DNA from: Sphingomonas hengshuiensis
GTDB taxonomy: Bacteria > Pseudomonadota > Alphaproteobacteria > Sphingomonadales > Sphingomonadaceae
NCBI GenBank assembly: GCA_003240755.1
Contig: QFNF01000010.1
Location: 85,961 to 149,960 of the forward strand
Length of the DNA: 64,000 bases
Direction of reading: 5' to 3'
Numbering within the stretch: the first letter of the stretch is position 1; the number at the start of each line of letters is the position of its first letter. Under the pieces are notes generated by a model that was given only the letters and a program-made list of their open reading frames with translations, was not told where the DNA came from and ran no database searches. A program made the position numbers and the translations under genes. Of this stretch, positions 18,432-27,398 are shown piece by piece.

Positions 18432-18674
18432 TCACTGCCCGGTCGCGGCACGGCCGATCCTGTACGGTCCCGATCGCGTCGCCAGCCGTTCCCCCTTCCA
18501 ACTGATCCGCACCAGCCCCTCGCGGACCAATCTGTCGACCGCCGCGTGGACGGAGGGCATCGCACCGCGCCAATCCTCCGGCGATAGCGCGCGTGCCACC
18601 TCGCTCGGGCAGATCGTCGCGTCCGCTGCGCGACGCGCGAGGAGGGACAGTGTCGCGGCCCGTGGATCGGTCAT
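18432..18674 (-). CDS. DUF3253 family small protein
   Basis: An 80-residue winged-helix-like protein that matches the DUF3253 layout: AATLSLLARRAADATICPSE, VARALSPEDWRGAMPSVHAA, LVREGLVRISWKGERL. The length is typical. The ATG at 18674 has AGGA 8 bases upstream; the longer open frame has no support. The fold suggests nucleic-acid binding, but function is unknown. It stands between the convergent GH20 gene and the cupin gene transcribed the other way. Confidence 0.78.
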   Translation of the reverse strand: MTDPRAATLSLLARRAADATICPSEVARALSPEDWRGAMPSVHAAVDRLVREGLVRISWKGERLATRSGPYRIGRAATGQ

Positions 18675-18946
18675 CGGTGTCCTGTCGGCCCGGCACGCTC
18701 CGGCGTCAACGGCGTCGCGCCGCGGCGCCTGCATGCGCAAGGCGGACGACCGGTCGCTTCCCGAGGGCATGGTGCGGAACGAGGTGAAAGGCAATTCACT
18801 TGGCGGCGCGATGCGGATGACGGCAAGGCCCGGTGGCCCGGGCGACTATGATCCGCTGACTTTCCCTGCCGGCACCGACCGGCGCGCATTGCAGGCATCC
18901 GTCCCGGCATCAGGACGTCATCACCCATGATACGGGAGCATATGCC

Positions 18947-19417
18947 ATGAGTTCCACGACCCTCACCCGCCTCGCGCTCATCGGCGCGGCGTCGCTCGGG
19001 CTGTTCGCCGCGCTGGCGACGCCCGCCGCTGCCCAGACTCCGCCGCCGGGCGGCCCGATCCATGCCTTTCGCCTCTATACCGGACCCGACGGCAACTCGC
19101 ATGTCGAGGAAGGGATCGTGCAGCAAGGCCCGCGCACGGCGGTGGAGACGATCCATTTCAAGACCACCGCGCCGCATTCCAGCTTCGACTGGCACAATGA
19201 TCCCGAACCGCAATATGTGCTGACGCTGACCGGCACGCTGCTGTTCTCTACGAAGACCGGCGAGCATTTCACCCTGCGCCCCGGCGATGTGCTGGTGGCC
19301 GAGGATCATACCGGCACCGGCCATGACTGGCACATGCAGGGCGATGCGCCGTGGACGCGCGCCTATGTCGTGTTCGCCAAGGACGCCAGGCCGGTGTTCG
19401 TCAAGGCGGCGCGGTAG
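18947..19417 (+). CDS. Secreted cupin-domain protein
   Basis: A 156-residue exported protein with a signal peptide ending TPAAAQ. A single cupin barrel (about residues 60-145) is visible in SSFDWHNDPEPQYVLTLTG, then TLRPGDVLVAEDHTGTGHDW. The histidines in FDWHNDPEPQ and GTGHDWH could bind a metal. Small periplasmic cupins of this kind are often isomerases, dioxygenases or binding proteins; no specific role can be given. A strong hairpin follows the stop. Confidence 0.82.
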   Translation: MSSTTLTRLALIGAASLGLFAALATPAAAQTPPPGGPIHAFRLYTGPDGNSHVEEGIVQQGPRTAVETIHFKTTAPHSSFDWHNDPEPQYVLTLTGTLLFSTKTGEHFTLRPGDVLVAEDHTGTGHDWHMQGDAPWTRAYVVFAKDARPVFVKAAR

Positions 19418-19419
19418 AC

Positions 19420-19462
19420 CGAAACGCTCCGGGGACGTGGCGTACGTCCCCGGAGCGTTTCG
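19420..19462. terminator. Strong bidirectional hairpin terminator
   Basis: A perfect 19-bp inverted repeat (19420-19438 with 19444-19462) surrounds a GGCGT loop. It starts 2 bases after the cupin stop and ends 12 bases before the end of the convergent efflux operon. On the cupin transcript it is followed by short pyrimidine-rich sequence only, so strength relies on the stem. Confidence 0.85.
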
Positions 19463-19474
19463 CTGCCGGCGGGG

Positions 19475-20863
19475 TCAGCCCTGCGCCGGCAGCCCGCCGC
19501 CCAGCGCGCGCGCCAGCGCCACGCCCGCCTGCAGCCGCCGGACCGACAATTCGATCGCCGACTGGCGGACGCGCAGCGCCGCCGATTGCGCGGTCGCCAC
19601 GTCGAGATAGGTGACGGCGCCCTTCACATAGCGGTCGAGCGCCAGCGCATCGACCGTCTCCGCCTCGTCCGCCGCGCGGCGCTCGGCCGCGCCCGCCTCG
19701 GCCAACTGGCGTTCGGCGGCCAGTGCGTCCTCGACCTCGCGACAGGCGTCGAGGACGGTGGCGCGATAGTCGGCGGCGGTGCGGTTCCATTCCGCCGTCG
19801 CCCGCGCGACCCCCGCGCGGCGGCGACCGCCGTCGAACAGGTTGAGCACCGCCGCCGGGCCGATCGACCAGAACAGGTTCGACGCGCGCAGCAGCCGCGC
19901 GATCCCGCCACTCTGCAACCCCGCCTGCGCGTCGAGCGCCACGTCGGGGAAGAAGGCGGTGCGCGCCAGCCCGACCCGGGCGTTGGCGGCGGCCATGCGG
20001 CGCTCGGCGGCGGCGACGTCGGGCCTGCTCGCCAGCATCGCGGCGGGGGTGCCGGGAGCGAGCGTCGGCATCCGCACGGGCAGGCTGCCGACCGGCAGCG
20101 TGAAGGCGGAGGCGGATGCGCCGACCAGTGCGGCGACGGCGTGTTCGGCGACCGCGCGATCGAGCCGCGCCTGGGCGAGGAGCGCGCGCGCCTCCTCCAG
20201 TTGCGTGCCCGCCCGTCCGGTATCCAGCCCCGAGGCGATGCCGCCCTCGTGCCGCCGCTGAGTCAGCCCGTCGGCGCGGGTGAACGCATCGACGGTGCGC
20301 GACAGCAGCGCGATCCGTTCATCCTGCCCGCGCAGCACCAGATAGGTGTCGGCGAGCATCGCCTGAAGCGACAGGCGCACCGCCGCCACATCCTCGGCGC
20401 CGGCGCTCGCCTCTGCGCGCCCGGCGGCGACCCCGGCGCGCACCCGGCCCCATAGATCGGGATGATAGGACAGCGCCGCACCGAGCGAGTCATCGGCGTA
20501 GCGCAGCGGGAACGGCCCGCGCATCGGCCGCCCGTCGGACAGACGGTTCTCCATCGTCCGCGCGGTGGCGTCGATCGTCGGCGCGCGCGCCGCTTTCGCT
20601 TCGGCGAGCGACGCGCGCGCGGCGTCGTAGCGCGCCAGCGCCTCGGCCAGCCGGGGATTGGCGGGGATCCGCGCCTCCAGCGAATCGAGCGCGGGATCGC
20701 CGAACCCCGTCCACCAGTCGACCGGCACCGCCGTCGCGGGCGAGGGGGCGGCGGAGGCTTCGCGGAACGCCGGGGGCGTCTCGATCCGGGGCGGGTGATA
20801 GGCGGGCATCGCGCTGCATCCGGCAAGGCTCGACAGCAGCGCGGCGATAAGGACGGGGCGCAT
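19475..20863 (-). CDS. RND efflux outer-membrane lipoprotein (NodT/OprM family)
   Basis: A 462-residue outer-membrane factor. The lipobox LAGC follows a short signal peptide. Two repeated OEP domains show the usual landmarks: WTGFGDPALDSLEARIPANP, LAEALARYDAARASLAEAKA, QRRHEGGIASGLDTGRAGTQ and RPDVAAAERRMAAANARVGL, FFPDVALDAQ. It forms the trimeric exit duct for the adjacent RND pump. It is the last gene of the run, 3 bases after the adaptor, and ends at the strong terminator. Confidence 0.93.
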   Translation of the reverse strand: MRPVLIAALLSSLAGCSAMPAYHPPRIETPPAFREASAAPSPATAVPVDWWTGFGDPALDSLEARIPANPRLAEALARYDAARASLAEAKAARAPTIDATARTMENRLSDGRPMRGPFPLRYADDSLGAALSYHPDLWGRVRAGVAAGRAEASAGAEDVAAVRLSLQAMLADTYLVLRGQDERIALLSRTVDAFTRADGLTQRRHEGGIASGLDTGRAGTQLEEARALLAQARLDRAVAEHAVAALVGASASAFTLPVGSLPVRMPTLAPGTPAAMLASRPDVAAAERRMAAANARVGLARTAFFPDVALDAQAGLQSGGIARLLRASNLFWSIGPAAVLNLFDGGRRRAGVARATAEWNRTAADYRATVLDACREVEDALAAERQLAEAGAAERRAADEAETVDALALDRYVKGAVTYLDVATAQSAALRVRQSAIELSVRRLQAGVALARALGGGLPAQG

Positions 20864-20866
20864 CGG

Positions 20867-22027
20867 TCAGGCCCGCCCCCCGGCGATCCGCACGAGCTGG
20901 CCGTCGCTCAGCGAATCGGGCGGATTGTCGATGATGCGCTCGCCCGCGGTCACGCCGGTGGCGAGGGTCAGCGTCTTGCCGTCGTCCTGCGCCACGGTGA
21001 CGGGGTGCATATGGACATGATGCGCTGCGTCGACCGTGGCGACCATCAGCCCCTTGTCGTGGAACATCGCCGCGCTGGCGGGAATGCGGATGCCGCCGAC
21101 GCCGGGCAGGTGAAAGGTGATGCGGGCATAGCCGCCCGGCTTCAGCGCGTGCGCGCCATTGCCGGCGACAAGCTGTACCTGCATCGTGCCCGACGCGCCG
21201 ACGATCGCGTCGGCGGTGCCCTGCACCCGGGCGGCGAAGGTCCGCCCCGGATATTCGGGCACCGCCAGCGTGGCGTTCAGCCCCGCGCGCATCGCCGCCG
21301 AATAGCTTTGCGGGACGGCGACATAGACGCGCATCCGCTCCGCATCGACCATGGTGAACAGCGGCTGCGGCTGCACCGCGCCGGGGCCGACCAGATCGCC
21401 GACATCGGCGGTACGCTGGGTGATCGTGCCGGCGAAGGGCGCGCGGATCGTCGCGAACCGCTTCTGCGCCGCCAGCCGGCCCAGTTCGGCGGCGGCCGCC
21501 TCGACCGCCGCCTGCTTGACCGCGAGGTCGCCGGCCTTTTCCGCCGCCTCCTGCTTCGACACCGAATCCGATGCCAGCAGGTCGCGCCAGCGCGCGGCGG
21601 TGTCGCGCGCCAGCCCCATCGCCGCGCGCGCGCTGGCAAGGTCGGCGCGGGCGCGGGCGATCGACTGGTCGAGTTCGGGGGTGTCGATCACCCCCAGCGC
21701 CGCGCCGGCGGGCACCTGCGCGCCGATATCGCGATACCAGGCGCGGACATAGCCGGGCACGCGGGCATAGAGGTGCGCGGTTTCCCACGCCGCCGTATTG
21801 CCGGTCAGGGTGAGCTCGGCGCCCGCCGGCGCCTGCTCGACCGCGACCAGCCGGACGGCGGGGACCGATTCGTCCTGCGAGAAGCGGCGCGCGACATCGC
21901 CGTCGTGGGAGCGCGCCATCACGCCGATGGCGACGCCCCCGGCCGCGACCAGCGCGGCGGCGATGCCGGCGGCCTTCAGTCCGCGCGGCGCGCGCGCGCC
22001 GTCGACGGGGGGCAGATCGTCATGCAT
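20867..22027 (-). CDS. RND efflux periplasmic adaptor (membrane fusion protein)
   Basis: A 386-residue HlyD/AcrA-type adaptor. It has one N-terminal membrane anchor (GLKAAGIAAALVAAGGVAIG), a lipoyl half-motif ARVPGYVRAWYRDIGAQVPA, a coiled-coil hairpin (about residues 120-195) and the second lipoyl half FATIRAPFAGTITQR, then beta-barrel and membrane-proximal domains. No lipobox is present, so it is membrane-anchored rather than a lipoprotein. It overlaps the pump gene by 8 bases. It couples the inner-membrane pump to the outer-membrane factor. Confidence 0.93.
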   Translation of the reverse strand: MHDDLPPVDGARAPRGLKAAGIAAALVAAGGVAIGVMARSHDGDVARRFSQDESVPAVRLVAVEQAPAGAELTLTGNTAAWETAHLYARVPGYVRAWYRDIGAQVPAGAALGVIDTPELDQSIARARADLASARAAMGLARDTAARWRDLLASDSVSKQEAAEKAGDLAVKQAAVEAAAAELGRLAAQKRFATIRAPFAGTITQRTADVGDLVGPGAVQPQPLFTMVDAERMRVYVAVPQSYSAAMRAGLNATLAVPEYPGRTFAARVQGTADAIVGASGTMQVQLVAGNGAHALKPGGYARITFHLPGVGGIRIPASAAMFHDKGLMVATVDAAHHVHMHPVTVAQDDGKTLTLATGVTAGERIIDNPPDSLSDGQLVRIAGGRA

Positions 22028-25000
22028 GAACCGGGTCTCCTGAAATCATGTCGTTGGAAGGGCGGGCGGCGGCGGCGCGACGCCCATGGACAATGGCGAA
22101 CAGCACCGGCACCAGCACCAGCGTCGCGATCGTCGCACAGATCAGCCCGCCGATGACCGCGCGGCCGAGCGGTGCGTTCTGTTCGCCGCCCTCGCCCAGC
22201 GCGAGCGCCATCGGCCCCATGCCGATAATCATCGCCAGCGCGGTCATCATCACCGGGCGGAAGCGCGTCGCCCCGGCCTCCATCGCCGCGCGGATCGCAT
22301 CGCCGGTCGCCGCCAGCCGTTCGCGGGCGAAGGTGACGATCAGCACGCTGTTGGCGGTGGCGACGCCCATGCACATGATCGCGCCGGTCAGCGCCGGGAC
22401 CGAGAGCGGCGTATGCGTCAGGAACAGCATCCACACGATCCCGGCCAGCGCGGCGGGCAGCGCCGCGACGATCACCGCCGGGTCGGTCCACGACTGGAAG
22501 TTGACGACGATCAGCAGGTAGATCAGCAGCCACGCCCCGGCGAGGCCGACGATCAGCCCGACGAACGCGATGTTCATCGTCTCCACCTGGCCGCGCAGAT
22601 GCACTTCGGCGCCCTTGGGCCGATGCGCCTCGGTCGCCTTCAGCACCGCCGTGATGTCGGCGGCGACCGCGCCCAGATCGCGGCCCTGCGTCGCGGCATA
22701 GATGTCGAGCGCGGGCTTCACCGCATAATGCGACACCACGGTCGGCGACGCTTCGCGCGTCAGCGCGCCGAGGCCGCCGAGGATTGCATAGTCGCCGGCA
22801 TGCGCGCCGGTGATCGGCAGGCCGCGCACCCCCTCCATCGTGTCGGCGCGATATTGCGGCGTCTGCACGACGATCGGATAGGACACGCCGTTCTTGGGGT
22901 TGAGCCAGAAGGACGGCGCGATCTGCGCGCTGCCGGCAAGGTTGACCGTCAGGCTGCGCGTCACGTCGTTCTCGGTGATGCCGGTGCGCGCCGCGAGGTC
23001 GCGGTCGACCGTCATCGCCAGTTCGGGATAGGCGTCGGACTGTTGCAGCCGCACGTCGGCGATGCCCGGAACATGGGTCAGCCGGCTCACCAGCTCGCGG
23101 GCATAGGCGGCGTTGCCCTTTTCATCCGGCCCCGTGACCATCACGTCGATCGGCGAGGGCGCGCCGAAGTTCAGGATCTGGCTGACGATATCGGCGGGCA
23201 GGAAGGCGAAGCTCGACCCCGGAAACGCATCGGGCAGCTCGCGGCGCAGGGTGCGGACCAGCGCGGCGGTCGGGCCGTGATCTTCCTTCAGCGTGACGAG
23301 GATGTCGCCGTCCTGCGGCCCGGTGGTGCCGGTGTTGGAATAGGCCTTGTTCACGCCGCTGACCGGCATGCCGATATTGTCGACGATCGACCCCAGCTCG
23401 TCCGGTGGTACGACCTGGCGGATATGGTCCTCGATCCGGTCGAACAGCGCGGCGGTGCCGTCGAGCCGGGTGCCGACCGGCGCGCGGACATGGAGGCTGA
23501 TCTGACCCGTATCGATCGCCGGAAAGAAATCGCGGCCCAGCAGCGGCACGAGCACGAACGACAGCAGCACCACCGCGACGAAGCCGGGCACGAAGCGCCG
23601 CCGGTTGGCGATCGCCGCCGCGAGGATGCGGACATAGACCGCGCGGATCGCCTCGAACCGCCGCTCGAACCCGTGCTGGAACGCGCGCAGCGGGTTGCGC
23701 GTGGCCGGCCGCCCGGCGGCGGCGTCGTGCGTCGCCATCACCTCGGCGGTGTGCGGCCCGGCATGGGCGCGCAGCAGGAAATTGGCCAGCGTCGGCACGA
23801 AGGTGCGCGACAGCACGAACGAGGCGATCATCGCGAACACCACCGCCTTGGCCATCGGCGCGAACAGGAAGCCGGCGATGCCCGGCAGAAAGAACATCGG
23901 CACGAAGGCGAGGCAGATGCACAGCAGCGAGACGAAGGCGGGCTGCACGATCTGCTGCGCGCCGTCGAGGATCGCGGCCTGCACCGGCTTGCCCTGCTCG
24001 AGATGCCAGTTGATGTTCTCGATCGTCACCGTCGCATCGTCGACGAGGATGCCGACCGCCAGTGCGAGGCCGCCCAGCGTCATCACGTTCAGCGTCTCGC
24101 CCGCGACGCCGAGCGCCGCCACCGCCGCGAGGATCGCCAGCGGGATCGAGGCGGCGATGATGACGGTCGACCGCCACGATCCGAGGAACAGCAGGATCAT
24201 CAGCGAGGTCAGCGCGGCGGCGATCGCACCTTCGCGCACCACCCCCGACACCGCCGCCTTCACGAACAGCGACTGGTCCGACAGGGTGGCGATCGACAGG
24301 CCGGCGGGCAGCGTCTCGCGCAGGCCGGGCAGCAGCGCCTTCACCTGATCGACGATCGCGACGGTGGAGGCGGAGCCGCTCTTGAGGATGGTCATCAGCA
24401 CCGAGCGGTGCCCGTCGACGCGCACCACGTTGCGCTGCGGCGGCGATCCGTCGTGGACATGCGCCACGTCGCGCATATAGACGGTCGCGCCGTCCACCAC
24501 GCGGATCGGCAGGTCGTTGAGCTGCTCGATCGCCTCGGGGCTGTTGTTCAGCCGCACGGTATATTCGAACTGGCCGATGACGGCGGTGCCCGACGGAATG
24601 ATCTGGTTCTGCGCGGCCAGCGCCTGGCCGACATCGGCCGCCGACAGGCGGTGCGCGCGCAGCGCCTCGGGATCGAGGTCGATCTGGATCTGCCGCTCGC
24701 GCCCGCCATAGGGCGACGGGATCGCCGCGCCGCCGACCGATGCCAGTGTCGGCCGGATGCTGTTCTGCCCCAGGTCGAAGATCTTCTGTTCGGGCAGGCT
24801 GTGCGACGACAGCGCGAGCTGGAGGATCGGCACGGTCGAGGCGCTGTAGTTCAGCACCAGCGGCGGGGTGATCCCCGGCGGCATCTGCTTCAGCACGGTC
24901 TGCGACGCCGCCGTCACCTGCGCGCTGGCGGTGCGGATATCGACATTGGGCCGGAAATAGATCTTCACGATGCCGGTGCCAGCCTGCGACTGGCTTTCGA

Positions 25001-25244
25001 TATGGTCGATATCGTTGACCGTCGTCGACAGCGCGCGTTCGTAATAATAGACGACGCGCCCCGCCATGTCGCGCGCGGGCAGCCCCTTGTAGGTCCATAC
25101 CGCCGCGATCACCGGGATGCGGATGTCGGGAAAGATGTCGGTCGGCGTGCGCATCCACGCGGTGACGCCGCCGACGACGATCAGGATCGCCATCACGACG
25201 AAGGTATAGGGCTTGTGCAGCGCAAGCTTGACGATCTGGAGCAT
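22020..25244 (-). CDS. RND efflux permease (HAE1/AcrB-type)
   Basis: A 1074-residue inner-membrane proton antiporter of usual RND length. It starts with the first transmembrane helix (LHKPYTFVVMAILIVVGG), followed by the porter domain, a central block of helices containing the paired aspartates in LAVGILVDDATVTIENI that carry protons, and the second half with the same layout. These charged residues and the SQAGTGIVKIYFRPNVD segment fit the multidrug/organic-compound branch rather than a heavy-metal CusA pump, although I cannot exclude other substrates. It is followed by the adaptor and outer-membrane factor and preceded, after 113 bases, by the two-component genes. Confidence 0.93.
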   Translation of the reverse strand: MLQIVKLALHKPYTFVVMAILIVVGGVTAWMRTPTDIFPDIRIPVIAAVWTYKGLPARDMAGRVVYYYERALSTTVNDIDHIESQSQAGTGIVKIYFRPNVDIRTASAQVTAASQTVLKQMPPGITPPLVLNYSASTVPILQLALSSHSLPEQKIFDLGQNSIRPTLASVGGAAIPSPYGGRERQIQIDLDPEALRAHRLSAADVGQALAAQNQIIPSGTAVIGQFEYTVRLNNSPEAIEQLNDLPIRVVDGATVYMRDVAHVHDGSPPQRNVVRVDGHRSVLMTILKSGSASTVAIVDQVKALLPGLRETLPAGLSIATLSDQSLFVKAAVSGVVREGAIAAALTSLMILLFLGSWRSTVIIAASIPLAILAAVAALGVAGETLNVMTLGGLALAVGILVDDATVTIENINWHLEQGKPVQAAILDGAQQIVQPAFVSLLCICLAFVPMFFLPGIAGFLFAPMAKAVVFAMIASFVLSRTFVPTLANFLLRAHAGPHTAEVMATHDAAAGRPATRNPLRAFQHGFERRFEAIRAVYVRILAAAIANRRRFVPGFVAVVLLSFVLVPLLGRDFFPAIDTGQISLHVRAPVGTRLDGTAALFDRIEDHIRQVVPPDELGSIVDNIGMPVSGVNKAYSNTGTTGPQDGDILVTLKEDHGPTAALVRTLRRELPDAFPGSSFAFLPADIVSQILNFGAPSPIDVMVTGPDEKGNAAYARELVSRLTHVPGIADVRLQQSDAYPELAMTVDRDLAARTGITENDVTRSLTVNLAGSAQIAPSFWLNPKNGVSYPIVVQTPQYRADTMEGVRGLPITGAHAGDYAILGGLGALTREASPTVVSHYAVKPALDIYAATQGRDLGAVAADITAVLKATEAHRPKGAEVHLRGQVETMNIAFVGLIVGLAGAWLLIYLLIVVNFQSWTDPAVIVAALPAALAGIVWMLFLTHTPLSVPALTGAIMCMGVATANSVLIVTFARERLAATGDAIRAAMEAGATRFRPVMMTALAMIIGMGPMALALGEGGEQNAPLGRAVIGGLICATIATLVLVPVLFAIVHGRRAAAARPSNDMISGDPVHA

Positions 25245-25357
25245 GGCGATCCGGTCTGACGTTGAACGGTGGATGCGGCGGTGGGGAGGTCCCGGCGTCC
25301 TGCGATCCTTGTCCCTGCCATGCGGCCCGCGGGGCCATGCGCCAAGTTAAATGAAAT

Positions 25358-26722
25358 TCAGCTACGATCGCCGGGCGCGGGCGGGGGCGCGGTGAGCCGG
25401 ACGGTCAGCCCGGGATCATTGTCCTCGAAGGCGAGGGTCATGCCGTGGAGCTGCAGGATCGCCGAGCTGAGCGCGAGGCCCAGCCCCGATCCCGGCGTGT
25501 CCCCCGCGTCGCGGCCCCGCCAGAATCGCTGGACGACGAGGGTGCGTTCCTCGGGCGGAATGCCGGGGCCGTCGTCGCGGATGGTGACGGTCATCCGTCC
25601 GTCCCGGTCGGTCGCGGCGACGGACACGCGGCGGCGCGCGAACTTGATCGCATTGTCGATCAGGTTGCTCAGCGCCTCGAACAGCAACCCCGGATCGGCA
25701 TCGATCGCGCCCGGAGCGTCGGTTGCCAGCGTCAGCGCGATGCCATGGTCCTCCGCCAGCGGATCATAGAGCGCGACGACCTCCGCCAGCAGCGGCCCCA
25801 TCGCCACCGGGCGGAAATGGGCGCGCCGCGCCCCGGCCTCGATCTCGGAGATGCGCAGCAGCGCATTGAACCGGTCGAGCGTCATGGCCAGATCGCCCTG
25901 CGCGGCGTCGAGCAGCGCCGCCAGCGGCGGCGGGAGCGCGGGATCGATCCGCACCCGGTGCAGTTGCGATCGTACCCGGGTGAGCGGCGTGCGCAGGTCG
26001 TGGGCGATGGCGTCGGTGACGCCCTTCACCTCACCCATCAGCCGCTCGACATGGCCGATCATGCCGTTGACCGTCCGCGCGAACTGGTCCAGCTCGTCGC
26101 GCGACCCGGTGTCGGGCATCCGCACGTCGAGCCGCCCGGCGGCGATCTTGTGCGCGGTGTCGTTGAGGTCGCGGATGCGCCGGAGCGGCCGGCGGCTGAA
26201 CAGCGCGGCGGCGATCGTCACGCCGATCAGCGTCATGACCCCGCCCGCGAGCAGGATCAGCAGCAGCCGCCGACGCAGGTCCGCGACCAGCGCGACATCG
26301 CGCCCGACCAGCAGCGTCTCGCCCGATCGCGTCTGGAAACGGATCACGCGGATGGCGGTATGGTGATCGGGCAGCGTGATGGTGGCGGGCCGGAAGCCGA
26401 GATCGGCGGGCAGTTCGGGGATGTTGCCCGATATCCGCTCGCCGCCGCGCGCGAACAGCCCGCCGAACGCCGTTCCGGCCGCCGCCCCCTCGATATCCGC
26501 GTCGATCAGCGCGGGCAGGCCGGCGGCCGGCGCGGCAAGCCAGCGCGCGGCGCGGGCGTGGATCAGCCGGTCGCTGCGCGCGGTCAATTCGTGGCTGGTC
26601 AGCACATAGACGAGGACCAGCAGCGCGACGATCCCGCCCAGCGCGATCCCGCCGAGGATCACGGTCGATCGGAACGCGCTGGTCGAACGGATGTCGCGCC
26701 AGCGCAGATGCTCAGGGCGCAT
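25358..26722 (-). CDS. Sensor histidine kinase of the efflux locus
   Basis: A 454-residue membrane kinase. Transmembrane helix 1 is at about residues 18-42, then a periplasmic sensor of about 120 residues, helix 2 (LLLILLAGGVMTLIGVTIAA), a HAMP segment, a HisKA domain with the phosphorylated histidine in AIAHDLRTPLTRVRSQLHR, and an ATPase domain (NLIDNAIKFA, DDGPGIPPEE, GSGLGLAL). It overlaps the response regulator by 11 bases. It presumably senses the pump's substrate or the envelope stress it causes. Confidence 0.94.
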   Translation of the reverse strand: MRPEHLRWRDIRSTSAFRSTVILGGIALGGIVALLVLVYVLTSHELTARSDRLIHARAARWLAAPAAGLPALIDADIEGAAAGTAFGGLFARGGERISGNIPELPADLGFRPATITLPDHHTAIRVIRFQTRSGETLLVGRDVALVADLRRRLLLILLAGGVMTLIGVTIAAALFSRRPLRRIRDLNDTAHKIAAGRLDVRMPDTGSRDELDQFARTVNGMIGHVERLMGEVKGVTDAIAHDLRTPLTRVRSQLHRVRIDPALPPPLAALLDAAQGDLAMTLDRFNALLRISEIEAGARRAHFRPVAMGPLLAEVVALYDPLAEDHGIALTLATDAPGAIDADPGLLFEALSNLIDNAIKFARRRVSVAATDRDGRMTVTIRDDGPGIPPEERTLVVQRFWRGRDAGDTPGSGLGLALSSAILQLHGMTLAFEDNDPGLTVRLTAPPPAPGDRS

Positions 26723-27389
26723 CGAGCCGATAGCCCTCGCTCTTGACCGTGGTGATGAACGCCGGATGCTCGGGGCGCTCGATCTTGCGCCGCAGCCGCG
26801 CGATATGGACGTTGATGAGGTTGGCGCCGGGGTCGAAGAAATAGCCCCAGACCTGTTCGAAGATCATCCGCCGGCTGACCGTCTGCCCGGCGTTGCGCGC
26901 GAGGAAGGCGAGCAGGCGGAATTCCATGTGCAGCAGCCGCACCGGCTCGCCCGCGACGGTCACGCGACGCTCGATCAGGTCGATCGCGAGGTCGCCGACG
27001 CGGATCATGCTGTGCTGGGTCGCGGGCAGGGCGCGGCGCAGCATCACTTCGACCCGCGCCGCCATCTCGTCGGGGGCGAAGGGCTTGACCAGATAGTCGT
27101 CGCCGCCGGCGCGCAGCCCGGCGATGCGCTCGTCGATGTCGCTCAGCGCGCTTATCATCAGCACCGGCGTCGTGACGCCGCGACTGCGCAGCTCGGACAC
27201 GACCTCCAGCCCGTCCAGTCCCGGCAGCATCCGGTCGAGCGTGATCGCATCGAACGGCTCGCGACAGGCGCGGCCCAGCCCCTCGCGACCATCGCCGACC
27301 GCGACCGGATCGTGGCCGCATGCGGCGAGCTGCACGGTGATCTCCTCGACCGTGCTGGGATCGTCCTCGATGACCAGGATGCGCGCCAT
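26712..27389 (-). CDS. OmpR-family response regulator of the efflux locus
   Basis: A 225-residue regulator. The receiver domain contains the phospho-acceptor aspartate in ITLDRMLPGLDG, the acidic pair IEDD, and the lysine in LVKPFAPDEM. The C-terminal winged helix is of OmpR/PhoB type (LLHMEFRLLAFLARNAGQTV, FFDPGANLINVHIARLRRKI). It follows the propeller gene after 9 bases and overlaps the kinase gene. It is likely to activate the propeller-RND operon, including itself. Confidence 0.94.
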   Translation of the reverse strand: MARILVIEDDPSTVEEITVQLAACGHDPVAVGDGREGLGRACREPFDAITLDRMLPGLDGLEVVSELRSRGVTTPVLMISALSDIDERIAGLRAGGDDYLVKPFAPDEMAARVEVMLRRALPATQHSMIRVGDLAIDLIERRVTVAGEPVRLLHMEFRLLAFLARNAGQTVSRRMIFEQVWGYFFDPGANLINVHIARLRRKIERPEHPAFITTVKSEGYRLDAP

Positions 27390-27398
27390 GGCCGAACG

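Noticed and set aside
16655..18565. 636-codon open frame antisense to GH20
   Set aside because: Composition artefact; the plus-strand GH20 has all catalytic motifs.
22086..25259. 1057-codon open frame antisense to the RND pump
   Set aside because: Arg/Asp/Gly/His-rich translation without any domain; it mirrors the codon bias of the GC-rich pump gene.
25245..25357. Possible separate promoter and operator before the RND pump
   Set aside because: The 113-base gap could hold one, but I saw no clear repeat or promoter elements.
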